Part shown: positions 46,023-64,000 of the stretch, piece by piece
Numbering within the stretch: position 1 is the first letter of the stretch
How the letters are laid out: every line of letters begins with the position of its first letter
NCBI RefSeq assembly: GCF_018623035.1
Contig: NZ_CP076023.1
Span: 1,736,001-1,800,000 of the forward strand
From: Cellulomonas dongxiuzhuiae
Lineage (GTDB): Bacteria > Actinomycetota > Actinomycetes > Actinomycetales > Cellulomonadaceae
Direction: 5' to 3'
Length of the DNA: 64,000 nucleotides
The notes under the pieces: model-generated
Database searches by the model: none
Seen by the model: only the letters and a program-made list of their open reading frames with translations
What the model was told of the DNA's origin: nothing
Position numbers and translations under genes: made by a program

Positions 46023-47087
46023 ATGACGTTCACGGTGGCGGTGGCCGGAGCCAGTGGGTACGCCGGCGGAGAGGTCCTGCGGCTGCTGCTCGACCACCCG
46101 CAGGCACGCATCGGCACGCTCACGGCGCACTCGAGCGCCGGCACGCCGCTCGGCGCCCACCACCCGCACCTGCGCGACCTCGCCGACCGCGTGCTGGAAC
46201 CGACGACCGCCGAGGCGCTCGCGGGCCACGACGTCGTCGTCCTCGCGCTGCCGCACGGCGCGAGCGGCCGGGTCGCGGCCGAGCTGGAGGCCCTGGGGGA
46301 GGACCCCGTCGTGCTCGACCTCGGCGCCGACCACCGGCTCGTCGAGCCGGGCGACTGGGAGACGTACTACGGCAGCGCGCACGCCGGCACGTGGACGTAC
46401 GGCCTGCCGGAGCTCGTGGTCGGCGGGTCGCGGGGCCGGCAGCGCGAGCGCCTCGCCGGTGCGCGGCGCATCGCGGTCCCGGGCTGCAACGTGACCGCCG
46501 TGACGCTCGGCCTGCAGCCCGGCGTCGCCGCGGGGCTGCTCGACACCACGGACCTCGTCGCCGTGCTCGCCGTCGGCTACTCCGGTGCCGGCAAGTCCCT
46601 CAAGCCGCACCTGCTCGCGTCCGAGGGTCTCGGTGCGGCCGTGCCCTACGCGGTCGGCGGCAGCCACCGCCACATCCCCGAGCTGGCCCAGAACCTGCGC
46701 AGCGCGGGCGCGGGCGACGTCCGCACGTCGTTCACGCCCGTGCTCGTGCCCATGCCGCGCGGCATCCTCGCGACCGCCACGGCCCGGCTCGCCCCCGGCG
46801 TCACCGCCGACGACGACGCGCTGCGCGAGGTGTGGCGTGCCGCCTACGCCGACGAGCCCTTCGTGCACGTGCTGCCCGCGGGCGAGTGGCCCACCACGGC
46901 GTCGACCACCGGGGCGAACACCGCGCTCGTCCAGGTGGCGCTGGACGCCCGCGCCGGGCGCGTCGTGACAATCACGGCGATCGACAACCTCGTCAAGGGG
47001 ACGGCCGGCGGCGCCGTCCAGTCCCTCAACCTCGCGCTCGGGCTGCCGGAGACGCTCGGCCTGCCCCGGAACGGGGTCGCCCCGTGA
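46023..47087 (+). CDS. argC: N-acetyl-gamma-glutamyl-phosphate reductase
   Basis: NADPH-dependent reduction of N-acetylglutamyl phosphate, third step of arginine synthesis; 354 residues. It starts [22 protein letters not shown], a Rossmann dinucleotide fold, with catalytic Cys155 in [15 protein letters not shown] and the C-terminal [22 protein letters not shown]. Three in-frame ATGs occur (46011, 46017, 46023); the last fits homology and lies 7 nt after the -10, implying a leaderless mRNA. It overlaps argJ by GTGA. Confidence 0.97.
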   Translation: MTFTVAVAGASGYAGGEVLRLLLDHPQARIGTLTAHSSAGTPLGAHHPHLRDLADRVLEPTTAEALAGHDVVVLALPHGASGRVAAELEALGEDPVVLDLGADHRLVEPGDWETYYGSAHAGTWTYGLPELVVGGSRGRQRERLAGARRIAVPGCNVTAVTLGLQPGVAAGLLDTTDLVAVLAVGYSGAGKSLKPHLLASEGLGAAVPYAVGGSHRHIPELAQNLRSAGAGDVRTSFTPVLVPMPRGILATATARLAPGVTADDDALREVWRAAYADEPFVHVLPAGEWPTTASTTGANTALVQVALDARAGRVVTITAIDNLVKGTAGGAVQSLNLALGLPETLGLPRNGVAP

Positions 47088-48310
47088 CCGACCACCTGGG
47101 ACCCGCGCTCGCCGGTACGTCACCCGGCACGTCGCCCGGCGTCACGGCGGCCGCGGGCTTCCGCGCGTCCGGCGTGACCGCCGGCCTCAAGGCGTCCGGG
47201 AGCCCGGACCTGGCGCTCGTCGTCAACGACGGCCCGCGCCAGGCGGCCGCCGCGGTCTTCACGACGAACCGCATGGTCGGCGCGCCCGTCGTCTGGTCGC
47301 GCCAGGTGGTCTCCGACGGAGTCGTGTCGGCCGTCGTCCTCAACTCCGGTGGCGCCAACGTCAGCACCGGTCCGGAGGGCTTCCTCGACGCGCACCTGAC
47401 GGCCGAGCGCGTCGCCACGGCTCTGGGCGTCTCGGCGGGCGACGTCATCGTGTGCTCGACGGGCCTGATCGGTGAGCGGCTGCCGCGCGAGAACCTGCTC
47501 ACCGGCGTCGACCTCGCCGCGGCGGCGCTCGCACCGGACGCCGGACCGCAGGCCGCGCGCGCCATCATGACGACGGACTCGGTGCCCAAGACCGCGCACG
47601 TCACGGTCGACACGCCGGACGGGTCGTTCACGGTGGGCGGCATGGCCAAGGGCGCGGGGATGCTCGCACCCGCCATGGCCACCATGCTCTGCGTCGTGAC
47701 CACGGACGCCGACGTCGAGGCGCGCGTGCTCGATGCCGCCCTGCGGGCCGCGACCGCGGTGACGTTCGACCGGGTCGACTCGGACGGGTGCATGTCGACG
47801 TCGGACACGGTCACGCTGCTCGCGTCCGGTGCGTCGGGCGTGGCACCGTCGCTCGACGTGCTCGCCGACGCCGTGCTGCGGGTCTGCGCGTCGCTCGCCC
47901 GCCAGCTCGTCGCCGACGCCGAGGGCGCGTCGCACGACGTCGCCGTCCACGTCGTCGGGGCCACGAGCCAGGACGCGGCGCTCGCGGTCGCCCGCGCCGT
48001 CACGCGCTCCAACCTCTTCAAGGCCGCGATCTTCGGCAACGACCCCAACTGGGGCCGGGTGCTCGCCCAGGTGGGGACCGTCCCCGAGGCGGTCGCGCCG
48101 TTCGACCCCGAGGCCGTCGACGTGTCGATGAACGGCGTCATGGTCTGCCAGGCTGCCCGTGTGCACGCCGACCGCAGCGACGTCGACCTCGCGTCCGCGC
48201 GCGAGGTCCACGTCGTGGTCGACCTGCACGCGGGCGACGCGTCCGCGACCGTCTGGTCGAACGACCTCACGCACGACTACGTCCACGAGAACAGCGCGTA
48301 CTCCACATGA
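47084..48310 (+). CDS. argJ: Bifunctional ornithine acetyltransferase / N-acetylglutamate synthase
   Basis: Recycles the acetyl group from N-acetylornithine to glutamate; 408 residues as a self-cleaving precursor. The autocleavage nucleophile is Thr200 in [16 protein letters not shown], giving alpha and beta chains. The C-terminal [16 protein letters not shown] and final NSAYST are typical. Cyclic arginine synthesis is therefore used. Overlaps: GTGA with argC and ATGA with argB. Confidence 0.97.
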   Translation: MTDHLGPALAGTSPGTSPGVTAAAGFRASGVTAGLKASGSPDLALVVNDGPRQAAAAVFTTNRMVGAPVVWSRQVVSDGVVSAVVLNSGGANVSTGPEGFLDAHLTAERVATALGVSAGDVIVCSTGLIGERLPRENLLTGVDLAAAALAPDAGPQAARAIMTTDSVPKTAHVTVDTPDGSFTVGGMAKGAGMLAPAMATMLCVVTTDADVEARVLDAALRAATAVTFDRVDSDGCMSTSDTVTLLASGASGVAPSLDVLADAVLRVCASLARQLVADAEGASHDVAVHVVGATSQDAALAVARAVTRSNLFKAAIFGNDPNWGRVLAQVGTVPEAVAPFDPEAVDVSMNGVMVCQAARVHADRSDVDLASAREVHVVVDLHAGDASATVWSNDLTHDYVHENSAYST

Positions 48311-49322
48311 GCGGAAGCCACGTGACACCCACCGGCGTGCCCGACGACTTCGTCTTCGACACCCGCACCGACCTGCGGGCCGAGCAGAAGGCCGAGGTCC
48401 TCGTCGAGGCGCTGCCCTGGCTGCAGCAGTTCGCCGGGGCGCTCGTCGTCGTCAAGTACGGCGGCAACGCGATGATCGACGACACCCTCAAGCGGGCGTT
48501 CGCCGAGGACATGGTCTTCCTGCGGCAGGTCGGGCTGCGGCCCGTGGTCGTGCACGGCGGCGGCCCGCAGATCAACGCGATGCTCGACCGCCTCGGCATC
48601 GCCAGCGAGTTCCGCGGCGGCCTGCGCGTCACGACGCCCGAGGCGATGGACGTCGTCCGGATGGTCCTGACCGGTCAGGTCTCGCGCGAGCTCGTCGGGC
48701 TCCTCAACGCGCACGCCCCGCACGCCGTCGGCCTGTCGGGCGAGGACGCGGGCCTGTTCCAGGCGCGGCGCCGCACGGCGGTCGTCGACGGGCACGAGGT
48801 CGACGTGGGCCTCGTCGGCGACGTCGTGCAGGTCAACCCCGGTGCGGTGCTCGACCTCCTCGACGCCGGACGCATCCCCGTGGTCTCCACGGTCGCACCC
48901 GACATCGACGACCCCACCCAGGTGCTCAACGTCAACGCGGACACGGCGGCGGCCGCGCTCGCGGTCGCGCTGGGTGCACGCAAGCTCATCGTCCTGACCG
49001 ACGTCGAGGGCCTGTACACCGACTGGCCGGACCGGACGACGCTCGTGCGCCGCATCCGCGCCTCCGCGCTGGCCGAGCTCCTGCCGCGTCTCGACGCGGG
49101 CATGCGGCCCAAGATGGAGGCGTGCTGGCGCGCCGTCCAGGGCGGGGTGCCGCGTGCGCACGTCATCGACGGCCGCGCGACGCACTCGATCCTCGTCGAG
49201 GTCTTCACGTCCGAGGGCGTCGGCACGATGGTGCTGCCGGACGCCGATCCCGACGGGCACCCGTCGACCGTGCCGGTGCGCGCCGTGCGCCTGGCGACCC
49301 AGGACCAGCAGGAGGTCGCACC

Positions 49323-49326
<4 letters not shown>
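48307..49326 (+). CDS. argB: Acetylglutamate kinase
   Basis: Phosphorylates N-acetylglutamate, the step often inhibited by arginine; 339 residues. Motifs: [12 protein letters not shown] (phosphate loop), [18 protein letters not shown], and [32 protein letters not shown]. The N-terminal extension of about 40 residues forms the helix found in arginine-sensitive hexameric enzymes. ATG 48307 overlaps the argJ stop; GTG 48322 is an alternative. A C-terminal extension of about 25 residues follows the core. Confidence 0.97.
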
Positions 49327-52083
<2,757 letters not shown>

Positions 52084-52090
52084 GACCGGT

Positions 52091-52098
52091 TATGCATA
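52091..52098. promoter_or_regulatory. Second ARG half-box upstream of argG
   Basis: TATGCATA, a perfect 8-bp palindrome centred 25 bp before the centre of the conserved ARG box. ArgR hexamers usually bind paired boxes. Confidence 0.45.
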
Positions 52099-52112
52099 GG
52101 TCCGCAGGACGA

Positions 52113-52126
52113 TGTATGTTCATGCA
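52113..52126. promoter_or_regulatory. ARG box overlapping the argG promoter
   Basis: TGTATGTTCATGCA, identical to the argC box, covering a -10 TATGTT (52115-52120) about 36 nt before the argG ATG. It gives argGH its own regulated promoter. Confidence 0.75.
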
Positions 52127-52156
52127 AGCGGACCTCGATCAAGGAGAAGACCACAC

Positions 52157-54807
<2,651 letters not shown>

Positions 54808-54840
54808 CCTGCCGCGCCGGCGGGCGTCCGGCGTGAGCCC

Positions 54841-55524
54841 GTGCCGCCCGCCCGGGCGAGCGGTCCCGGCCCCGTGAGCCAGGTCGAGGTCGCGCGGGAC
54901 GGGTCCGCCGGCGCGCCGGTCGTGGTCGACCGGGCGTTGCGCTCGGCCCCGCGGCTGGGGCGTGTCCGGCTCGTCTGCATCGACGGCCCGGCCGGCTCGG
55001 GCAAGACGACGACCGCCGCCGACGTGGCCCGTGAGCTGCTCGTGCGCGACGTCGCCGTCGCGGTCGTGCACCTCGACGACCTCTACGACGGCTGGCGCGG
55101 CCTCGAGGGCAGCCTGTGGCCCCGGCTGTCGGCCCAGGTTCTCGAGCCCCTGCGGCGCGGCGGGCCCGGTCGGTTCCAGCGCTACGACTGGGCGACCGGG
55201 GCCTTCGCGGAGTGGGTCGACGTGCCCGTCCGGCCGGTCCTCGTCCTCGAGGGCTGCGGGTCCGCCCGGCGCAGCGCGGACGCGGTCGCCTCGGTGCGGG
55301 TCTGGGTCGAGGCGCCCGACGACGTGCGCCTCGCACGCGGCCTGGCCCGCGACGGGCAGGCCGCCGAGAAGGACTGGACGGCGTGGATGGCCGACGAGCG
55401 GGCCCACTTCGCGCGCGAGCGGACGCGTGAGCGCGCCGACATCCGGCTCGACGGGACGGGTCGGGTGGCCGGACGGCGCCCCGACGCGGACGGTCCGACG
55501 CGCGACCGGTCCGGTTTGGCATGA
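54841..55524 (+). CDS. Uridine kinase-like P-loop protein
   Basis: A 227-residue P-loop NTPase. Walker A is GPAGSGKTT (about 49-57) after RVRLVCID, and VVHLDDLYDGWRGLE (about 75-89) matches the substrate-binding region of uridine-kinase-like proteins; VLVLEGCGSARR is the second strand. The substrate is unproven. GTG 54841 is used; GTG 54874 is an in-frame alternative. It lies 33 bp after argH and overlaps no gene; the association with argH is conserved in relatives. Confidence 0.75.
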   Translation: MPPARASGPGPVSQVEVARDGSAGAPVVVDRALRSAPRLGRVRLVCIDGPAGSGKTTTAADVARELLVRDVAVAVVHLDDLYDGWRGLEGSLWPRLSAQVLEPLRRGGPGRFQRYDWATGAFAEWVDVPVRPVLVLEGCGSARRSADAVASVRVWVEAPDDVRLARGLARDGQAAEKDWTAWMADERAHFARERTRERADIRLDGTGRVAGRRPDADGPTRDRSGLA

Positions 55525-55525
55525 T
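55520..55525 (+). promoter_or_regulatory. Leaderless -10-like element of the DNA glycosylase gene
   Basis: CATGAT ends 6 nt before the GTG at 55532; no ribosome site is present. Confidence 0.45.
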
Positions 55526-55531
55526 GACCGG

Positions 55532-56260
55532 GTGCAACCCGAGGCGTCCGCGACGGACCGGCCGGACGACGCAGTCGTCCCCGGTGCGAGTGCCGTGCCC
55601 GCGCGCAGCTGGTACGCCCGCCCCCCGCTCGCCGTCGCGCGGGACCTGCTGGGCGCGTTCGTGACGTCCCGGAGCGACGAGGGCGACGTGACCATCCGCC
55701 TCACGGAGGTCGAGGCCTACGGCGGCGAGGACGACCCGGGGTCGCACGCCTACCGGGGCCGGACTGGCCGCAACGCGGCGATGTTCGCGGAACCGGGTCG
55801 GCTGTACGTCTACCGGCACCTCGGCCTGCACCACTGCGTCAACGTCGTCACCCAGCCGGCGGGGCACCCGGCGGCGGTGCTGCTGCGCGCGGGCGAGGTC
55901 GTCGAGGGGCAGGACCTCGCGTGGCGGCGCCGCGAGCGTGCAGGCGTCGTCGACAGCGCGCGCCAGCTCGCGCGCGGCCCGGCGCGGCTGGCGGTGTGCC
56001 TGGGCCTCGAGCTCGACACGAACGGCGCCGACCTGACCGAGCCGGAGGGGCGGCTGGTGCTCCGCCGGCGCGACGTCAGGACGGTGCAGCCGCCGGTCGC
56101 CACGGGACCCCGCGTGGGCGTCTCGGGTGCCGGCGGTGACGCGGCGCTGCACCCCTGGCGGCTGTGGCTGACGCAGGAGCGCACGGTCTCCGCCTACCGA
56201 CCTGCGTATCGGTCGCCGACGTCGGCAGACGCCCCCCGCGGGGCGACGACGTCGGCCTGA
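55532..56260 (+). CDS. 3-methyladenine DNA glycosylase (MPG/AAG family)
   Basis: Removes alkylated purines from DNA as the first step of base excision repair; 242 residues. Family features are [14 protein letters not shown], the catalytic Glu in [31 protein letters not shown], and [38 protein letters not shown] short N-terminal extension and a C-terminal low-complexity tail flank the domain. The gene lies between the kinase and tyrS. Confidence 0.92.
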   Translation: MQPEASATDRPDDAVVPGASAVPARSWYARPPLAVARDLLGAFVTSRSDEGDVTIRLTEVEAYGGEDDPGSHAYRGRTGRNAAMFAEPGRLYVYRHLGLHHCVNVVTQPAGHPAAVLLRAGEVVEGQDLAWRRRERAGVVDSARQLARGPARLAVCLGLELDTNGADLTEPEGRLVLRRRDVRTVQPPVATGPRVGVSGAGGDAALHPWRLWLTQERTVSAYRPAYRSPTSADAPRGATTSA

Positions 56261-56378
56261 CCGCGGCCGACCACGCCCGCCGTGGCGCCGCCCCCGCGCC
56301 GCCGCGCCGCCGTGCGGCGCGCGACATCCACCAGCCGCGCCGTCCTGCGACGAGCGGCACCCGAACCGGGAGACCCCT

Positions 56379-57659
56379 GTGACCGACATCCTCGACGAGC
56401 TCGCCTGGCGCGGGCTCCTGGCCCAGCACACCGACCTCGACGCGCTCCGTGCCGAGCTGGCCACCGGGCCCCTCGCGCTGTACTGCGGGTTCGACCCCAC
56501 GGCGCCGAGCCTGCACATCGGCAACCTCGTGCAGATCCTGACGGTGCGCCGGCTGCAGGACGCGGGGAACCGCCCGTTCGCCCTCGTGGGCGGCGCGACC
56601 GGCCTCATCGGTGACCCGAAGATGACGGGGGAGCGGACGCTCAACTCGCCGGACGTGGTCGCGGGCTGGGTCGAGCGGATCCGCGCGCAGATCGCGCCGC
56701 TGCTGCGGTTCGACGGTCCGAACGCCGCGACCATGGTGAACAACCTCGACTGGACCTCGGGCCTGTCCACGATCGACTTCCTGCGCGACGTCGGCAAGCA
56801 CTACCGCCTCGGCACGATGCTGGCCAAGGAGACGGTCGCGCGTCGGCTCCACAGCGAGCAGGGCATCAGCTTCACCGAGTTCAGCTACCAGATCCTGCAG
56901 GGGATGGACTTCCTCGAGCTGTACCGGCGCCACGGCGTCCGGCTGCAGACCGGCGGCAACGACCAGTGGGGCAACCTGCTGTCCGGGGTGGAGCTGGTGC
57001 GCAAGGTCGAGGGCGTCGCCGTGCACGCGCTGACGACGCCCCTGATCACCAAGGCGGACGGCACGAAGTTCGGCAAGACGGAGTCGGGGACGGTGTGGCT
57101 CGACCCGACGATGACGACGCCGTACGCCTTCTACCAGTTCTGGCTCAACGCTGACGACGCCGATGTCGTGCGGTACCTCAAGGTCTTCACCTTCCGCACG
57201 CACGAGGAGATCGCCGAGCTCGAGCTGGCGGTCGCGGAGCGGCCGGCGGCCCGCGAGGCCCAGCGGGCGCTCGCGTACGACGTCACCGCGCTCGTCCACG
57301 GCACCGCGGCGACCGACGCGGTGGTGGCGGCCAGCCAGGCGCTCTTCGGGCGAGGCTCTCTCGCCGACCTCGACGCGGACACGCTCGCGGCAGCCGTCGC
57401 CGAGCTGCCCACGGCGCCCGGCCGCGCGGGCGACCTGGTCGTCGACCTCCTCGCCGCGACCGGTGTCGTCGCGAGCAAGGCGGCAGCGCGTCGTGCCGTC
57501 GCCGAGGGGGGCGCCTCGGTGAACAACGTCCGGGTCGCGGGCGACGACGCCGTCCTGTCGGTGGACGACCTCCTCCACGGACGGTGGGCGGTGCTGCGGC
57601 GGGGCAAGCGCACGCTGGCCGTCGTGGACAGCCAGGCGCAGGGCACGCCGAGGGCGTGA
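56379..57659 (+). CDS. tyrS: Tyrosyl-tRNA synthetase
   Basis: Class I synthetase of the bacterial type, 426 residues. HIGH motif is His46 in [11 protein letters not shown] and the KMSKS loop reads KFGKT at about 228-232. The tyrosine pocket includes [32 protein letters not shown]-terminal S4 domain (about 350-415, [24 protein letters not shown]) binds the tRNA. GTG start with GGGAGA upstream. It directly precedes the rRNA promoter region, a conserved actinobacterial neighbourhood. Confidence 0.98.
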   Translation: MTDILDELAWRGLLAQHTDLDALRAELATGPLALYCGFDPTAPSLHIGNLVQILTVRRLQDAGNRPFALVGGATGLIGDPKMTGERTLNSPDVVAGWVERIRAQIAPLLRFDGPNAATMVNNLDWTSGLSTIDFLRDVGKHYRLGTMLAKETVARRLHSEQGISFTEFSYQILQGMDFLELYRRHGVRLQTGGNDQWGNLLSGVELVRKVEGVAVHALTTPLITKADGTKFGKTESGTVWLDPTMTTPYAFYQFWLNADDADVVRYLKVFTFRTHEEIAELELAVAERPAAREAQRALAYDVTALVHGTAATDAVVAASQALFGRGSLADLDADTLAAAVAELPTAPGRAGDLVVDLLAATGVVASKAAARRAVAEGGASVNNVRVAGDDAVLSVDDLLHGRWAVLRRGKRTLAVVDSQAQGTPRA

Positions 57660-57784
57660 GGCGGTACGTCCCCGGGGGCGTCCCACGGCAGACCGCCGGG
57701 GGGCGCCCCCGACCTCTCTGCGGAGGGCGGGAGCCCGCGCGGACCCTGCCGGCAGCTGGTGACCGGCATCACGCCCCCAGCCGT

Positions 57785-57813
57785 TTGACGGTCCGCGTGG
57801 CCTCGCGTACTGT
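57785..57813 (+). promoter_or_regulatory. rRNA promoter P1
   Basis: TTGACG (57785-57790) and TACTGT (57808-57813) with a 17-bp spacer, the best sigma-70-like match in the window. Confidence 0.7.
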
Positions 57814-58054
57814 TCTTCAAGCCCGCCCAGCAGGGAGGAACGGACACCGAGCACCGCTCGATGGTCGGTCCCGCGGAGCAGGGCACAACCCGTATGATGG
57901 AACTCGGCGCCTAGCGCGTCGGGTAGAGTCATGCGGCGGCGATCGGAAGGCGCCGACCACCACGGTGGTCAGGAGCCCGGAGAAAGCCTGCTAGATTAGA
58001 CAACGAAGAACAAGCCTCCTGCGGAAAGCGGAAACGCTGAAGAGGATGCGCGTC

Positions 58055-58080
58055 TGTTCCTTGAGAACTCAACAGTGTGC
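58055..58080 (+). promoter_or_regulatory. rRNA antitermination boxA region (16S leader)
   Basis: TTCCTTGAGAACTCAACAG matches the conserved leader motif of actinobacterial rRNA operons. A similar copy precedes 23S at 60109-60130. Confidence 0.6.
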
Positions 58081-58082
58081 CA

Positions 58083-58093
58083 AGTAGTCGATG
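58083..58093 (+). other. 5' strand of the 16S rRNA processing stem
   Basis: AGTAGTCGATG is fully complementary to CATCGACTACT at 59858-59868, flanking 16S. Such long-range stems are RNase III cleavage sites for pre-16S. Confidence 0.6.
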
Positions 58094-58234
58094 CCATATT
58101 TTTGGCGTCGAGCCTGGATCAGGTCCACCCCGTGGGTCTGGTTTGGGATGATGCCAGTTGATGCCCCTCTTCGGGGGGGTTCTTTGTGTGTCTGTTGCTC
58201 GCCGGTCTTCGGGTCGGTGGGTGGCTGTTTGACA

Positions 58235-59762
<1,528 letters not shown>

Positions 59763-60108
59763 AGCATCTGGCAGCAGGTCGCCTCGTCAAGGGGTGGTGC
59801 TGGTGTCCAGGCCCATGCCCTCGCCGATCGTGCGGGGGGTGGTGCTCACGGGTGGAACATCGACTACTGGCCGGCTCGTTGGGTCGGTGGCTTCCAAGTA
59901 CGCCTGCAGCTTGCTGCGGGGAGGGAACGGAGAGTCGTCGGTTCGTCGCGGGTCGGCTTGGCACGCTGTTGGGTCCTGAGGGAACAGCCCGTTGTGGGTG
60001 TTGCCTTGGTCGGGATCGTTCGGTCCGGTCGAACCGCTGGTCGCTGGTGTCCTCTTCGGGGGGTGGTGGTGGTCGGTAGGCGTCGGGATGCCGGGCGGTG
60101 ACCGGTGG

Positions 60109-60130
60109 TTGCTTGAGAACTGCACAGTGG
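60109..60130 (+). promoter_or_regulatory. Second boxA-like antitermination motif
   Basis: Contains TTGAGAACTGCACAGTG, closely matching the 16S-leader motif at 58060-58076. Confidence 0.5.
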
Positions 60131-60135
60131 ACGCG
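60122..60135 (+). other. 5' strand of the 23S rRNA processing stem
   Basis: GCACAGTGGACGCG is fully complementary to CGCGTCCACTGTGC at 63282-63295, flanking 23S. Confidence 0.65.
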
Positions 60136-60159
60136 AGCATCTTTGAATGATCTTTTGTG

Positions 60160-63263
<3,104 letters not shown>

Positions 63264-63341
63264 TAACTTCATTCATTGCTACGCGTCCACTGTGCGGTTC
63301 CCGAGGAACCAACGGCTCATTCCCGTTGACATCTCGACAGA

Positions 63342-63461
63342 GTTACGGCGGTCATAGCGAAGGGGAAACGCCCGGTCCCATTCCGAACCCGGAAGCTAAG
63401 CCCTTCAGCGCCGATGGTACTGCACCCGCCAGGGTGTGGGAGAGTAGGACGCCGCCGGACA
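63342..63461 (+). rRNA. rrf: 5S ribosomal RNA
   Basis: About 120 nt, from TTACGGCGGTCATAGCG, with the conserved CCCATTCCGAACCCGGAAG loop region and the 3' strand ACGCCGCCGGAC pairing with the 5' end. It lies about 80 nt after 23S. Confidence 0.95.
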
Positions 63462-63470
63462 ATCATTCAA

Positions 63471-63504
63471 CGAAAGGCCCACCCCTCACGGGGTGGGCCT
63501 TTCG
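63471..63504 (+). terminator. rRNA operon intrinsic terminator
   Basis: A perfect 15-bp stem with a TCAC loop (63471-63485 with 63490-63504), 10 nt after 5S, ending in CCTTTCG and a T-containing tail. Confidence 0.9.
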
Positions 63505-63697
63505 TCGTTCCACCACCGGGGGGTCGGCCGGCCCCGGTTCCGCGCCCGCGGACCCGTTTCGGCGCCCGTGGACCGCCTTCTTGCGCGCCGTCGCGCGCGT
63601 GGTGTGTCGAGACGAACGCGTTCCGGGGGCCGCACTGGTGCGTCAGGTGCTCGCGGTGGTGGGACCATGGTGCTAGGCGATCGATCGAGGAGTACAG

Positions 63698-64000
63698 ATG
63701 AACAGCGACGTGCCCAGCAGCTCGGGCGACCAGGACCGGCCCCGCAGGAGCGGCCCGCCCCGTGCGGGTGCGACCGGCGGTGGGTCCCGTGGGCGCGCCG
63801 GGGGTGCACGCGCCCCGTACTCGGGCAGCGGCGGCGGTGCCCGAGGGGGCGCCCGCGACGCGGGTGGACGCACCGGAGGGTCCTCGGCGGGACGCGGGGG
63901 CTTCGGCTCCGGTCGCACCGCGGGGGGACCGCCCCGTGACGACCGTGGGACACGTCCGTACGGTGCGCAGGGTCGCGACGAGGGGGGCCCGCGCGGCGGG
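63698..64000 (+). CDS. N-terminus of a Gly/Arg-rich protein (runs off the window)
   Basis: An open frame of 101 codons continuing past the window edge. ATG 63698 is preceded by GAGGAG (63687-63692) at good distance. The visible part, from MNSDVPSSSGDQDRPRRSG onward, is entirely low complexity, rich in Gly, Arg, Ser and Pro with RGG/GRGG-like repeats, and predicted disordered. Such leaders precede folded domains in several actinobacterial proteins, including TPR, helicase and RNA-modifying proteins; the identity needs the downstream sequence. The 193 bp between the rRNA terminator and this gene hold no clear promoter. Confidence 0.7.
   Translation, partial: MNSDVPSSSGDQDRPRRSGPPRAGATGGGSRGRAGGARAPYSGSGGGARGGARDAGGRTGGSSAGRGGFGSGRTAGGPPRDDRGTRPYGAQGRDEGGPRGG

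Larger units (their letters stand above)
57660..58234 (+). promoter_or_regulatory. rRNA operon promoter and leader region
   Basis: A 575-bp region without genes. The strongest promoter is P1 (listed separately). Further -10-like hexamers are TATGAT (57893-57898), TAGAGT (57924-57929) and an extended TGC-TAGATT (57992-57997), suggesting tandem promoters, though their -35 boxes are poor. The boxA and processing-stem strand follow before 16S. Confidence 0.6.

Noticed and set aside
57664..57720. Hairpin after tyrS as a terminator
   Set aside because: Only a 7-bp GGGGGCG/CGCCCCC pairing across a long loop; too weak to call.

Overview
The window is chromosomal DNA of a high-GC actinobacterium, most like Cellulomonas or a relative in the Micrococcales. 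Supporting signs are the extreme G/C third-position bias, frequent GTG starts, and the order ftsZ-pgeF-sepF-yggT-divIVA. The his, arg and pheST clusters are of actinobacterial type: a priA-type hisA, SseB beside priA, and argCJBDFRGH in one run. There is also a tRNA-free 16S-23S-5S rRNA operon. Nearly all of the window is conserved core genome. I see no insertion sequence, phage, plasmid, CRISPR array or defence island.

Layout. 1-4.6 kb: end of the division cluster (ftsZ, pgeF, sepF, a YggT membrane protein, divIVA) and a TraR/DksA-type zinc-finger protein. 4.6-9.8 kb: lspA, rluD, and dnaE for the replicative polymerase. 9.8-11 kb: an S4-domain protein facing an ArsR/SRPBCC pair. 11-19 kb: histidine genes hisD, hisC, hisB, an unknown gene, hisH, priA and sseB, interrupted by a minus-strand RecQ-phosphoribosyltransferase fusion. 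19-24.4 kb: a minus-strand block with a GerW-like protein, a lipoprotein protease, a coiled-coil membrane protein, an FBP-domain protein, a 26-codon ORF, a DUF1844-type protein, a catalase and its Fur-family regulator. 24.4-28.2 kb: infC-rpmI-rplT behind a long leader, then a SpoU methyltransferase and ThpR. 28.2-32.1 kb: pheST. 32.4-39.2 kb: a giant secreted nuclease/5'-nucleotidase and a reduced tandem paralogue. 39.2-41.7 kb: a flavin monooxygenase and a TrpB2-type tryptophan synthase. 41.9-43.5 kb: a TPP riboswitch, a 20-codon ORF and a ThiD-TenA fusion. 43.6-45.9 kb: a HAD hydrolase, a DsbA-like oxidoreductase and a quinone reductase. 46-54.8 kb: the complete arginine pathway with its repressor. 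54.8-57.7 kb: a P-loop kinase, a 3-methyladenine DNA glycosylase and tyrS. 57.7-63.5 kb: the rRNA operon with promoters, boxA sites, processing stems and terminator. 63.7 kb to the end: the start of a Gly/Arg-rich protein.

Regulation visible in the DNA. About a dozen genes have a -10-like hexamer ending 6-7 nt before the start codon and no Shine-Dalgarno sequence, so leaderless transcription is likely common. Matching ArgR-type palindromes overlap the argC and argG promoters. A perfect 13-bp inverted repeat lies in the promoter of the Fur-catalase pair. A TPP riboswitch includes the ribosome site of a 20-codon ORF that is coupled by ATGA to thiD-tenA and may be a remnant of thiM. infC appears to start at ATC behind a perfect GAGGAG.

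I found no clearly new multi-gene system. The items most worth a second look are the reduced 5'-nucleotidase paralogue, the short ORF under the TPP riboswitch, the infC start, leader and tail, and the RecQ-PRTase fusion.
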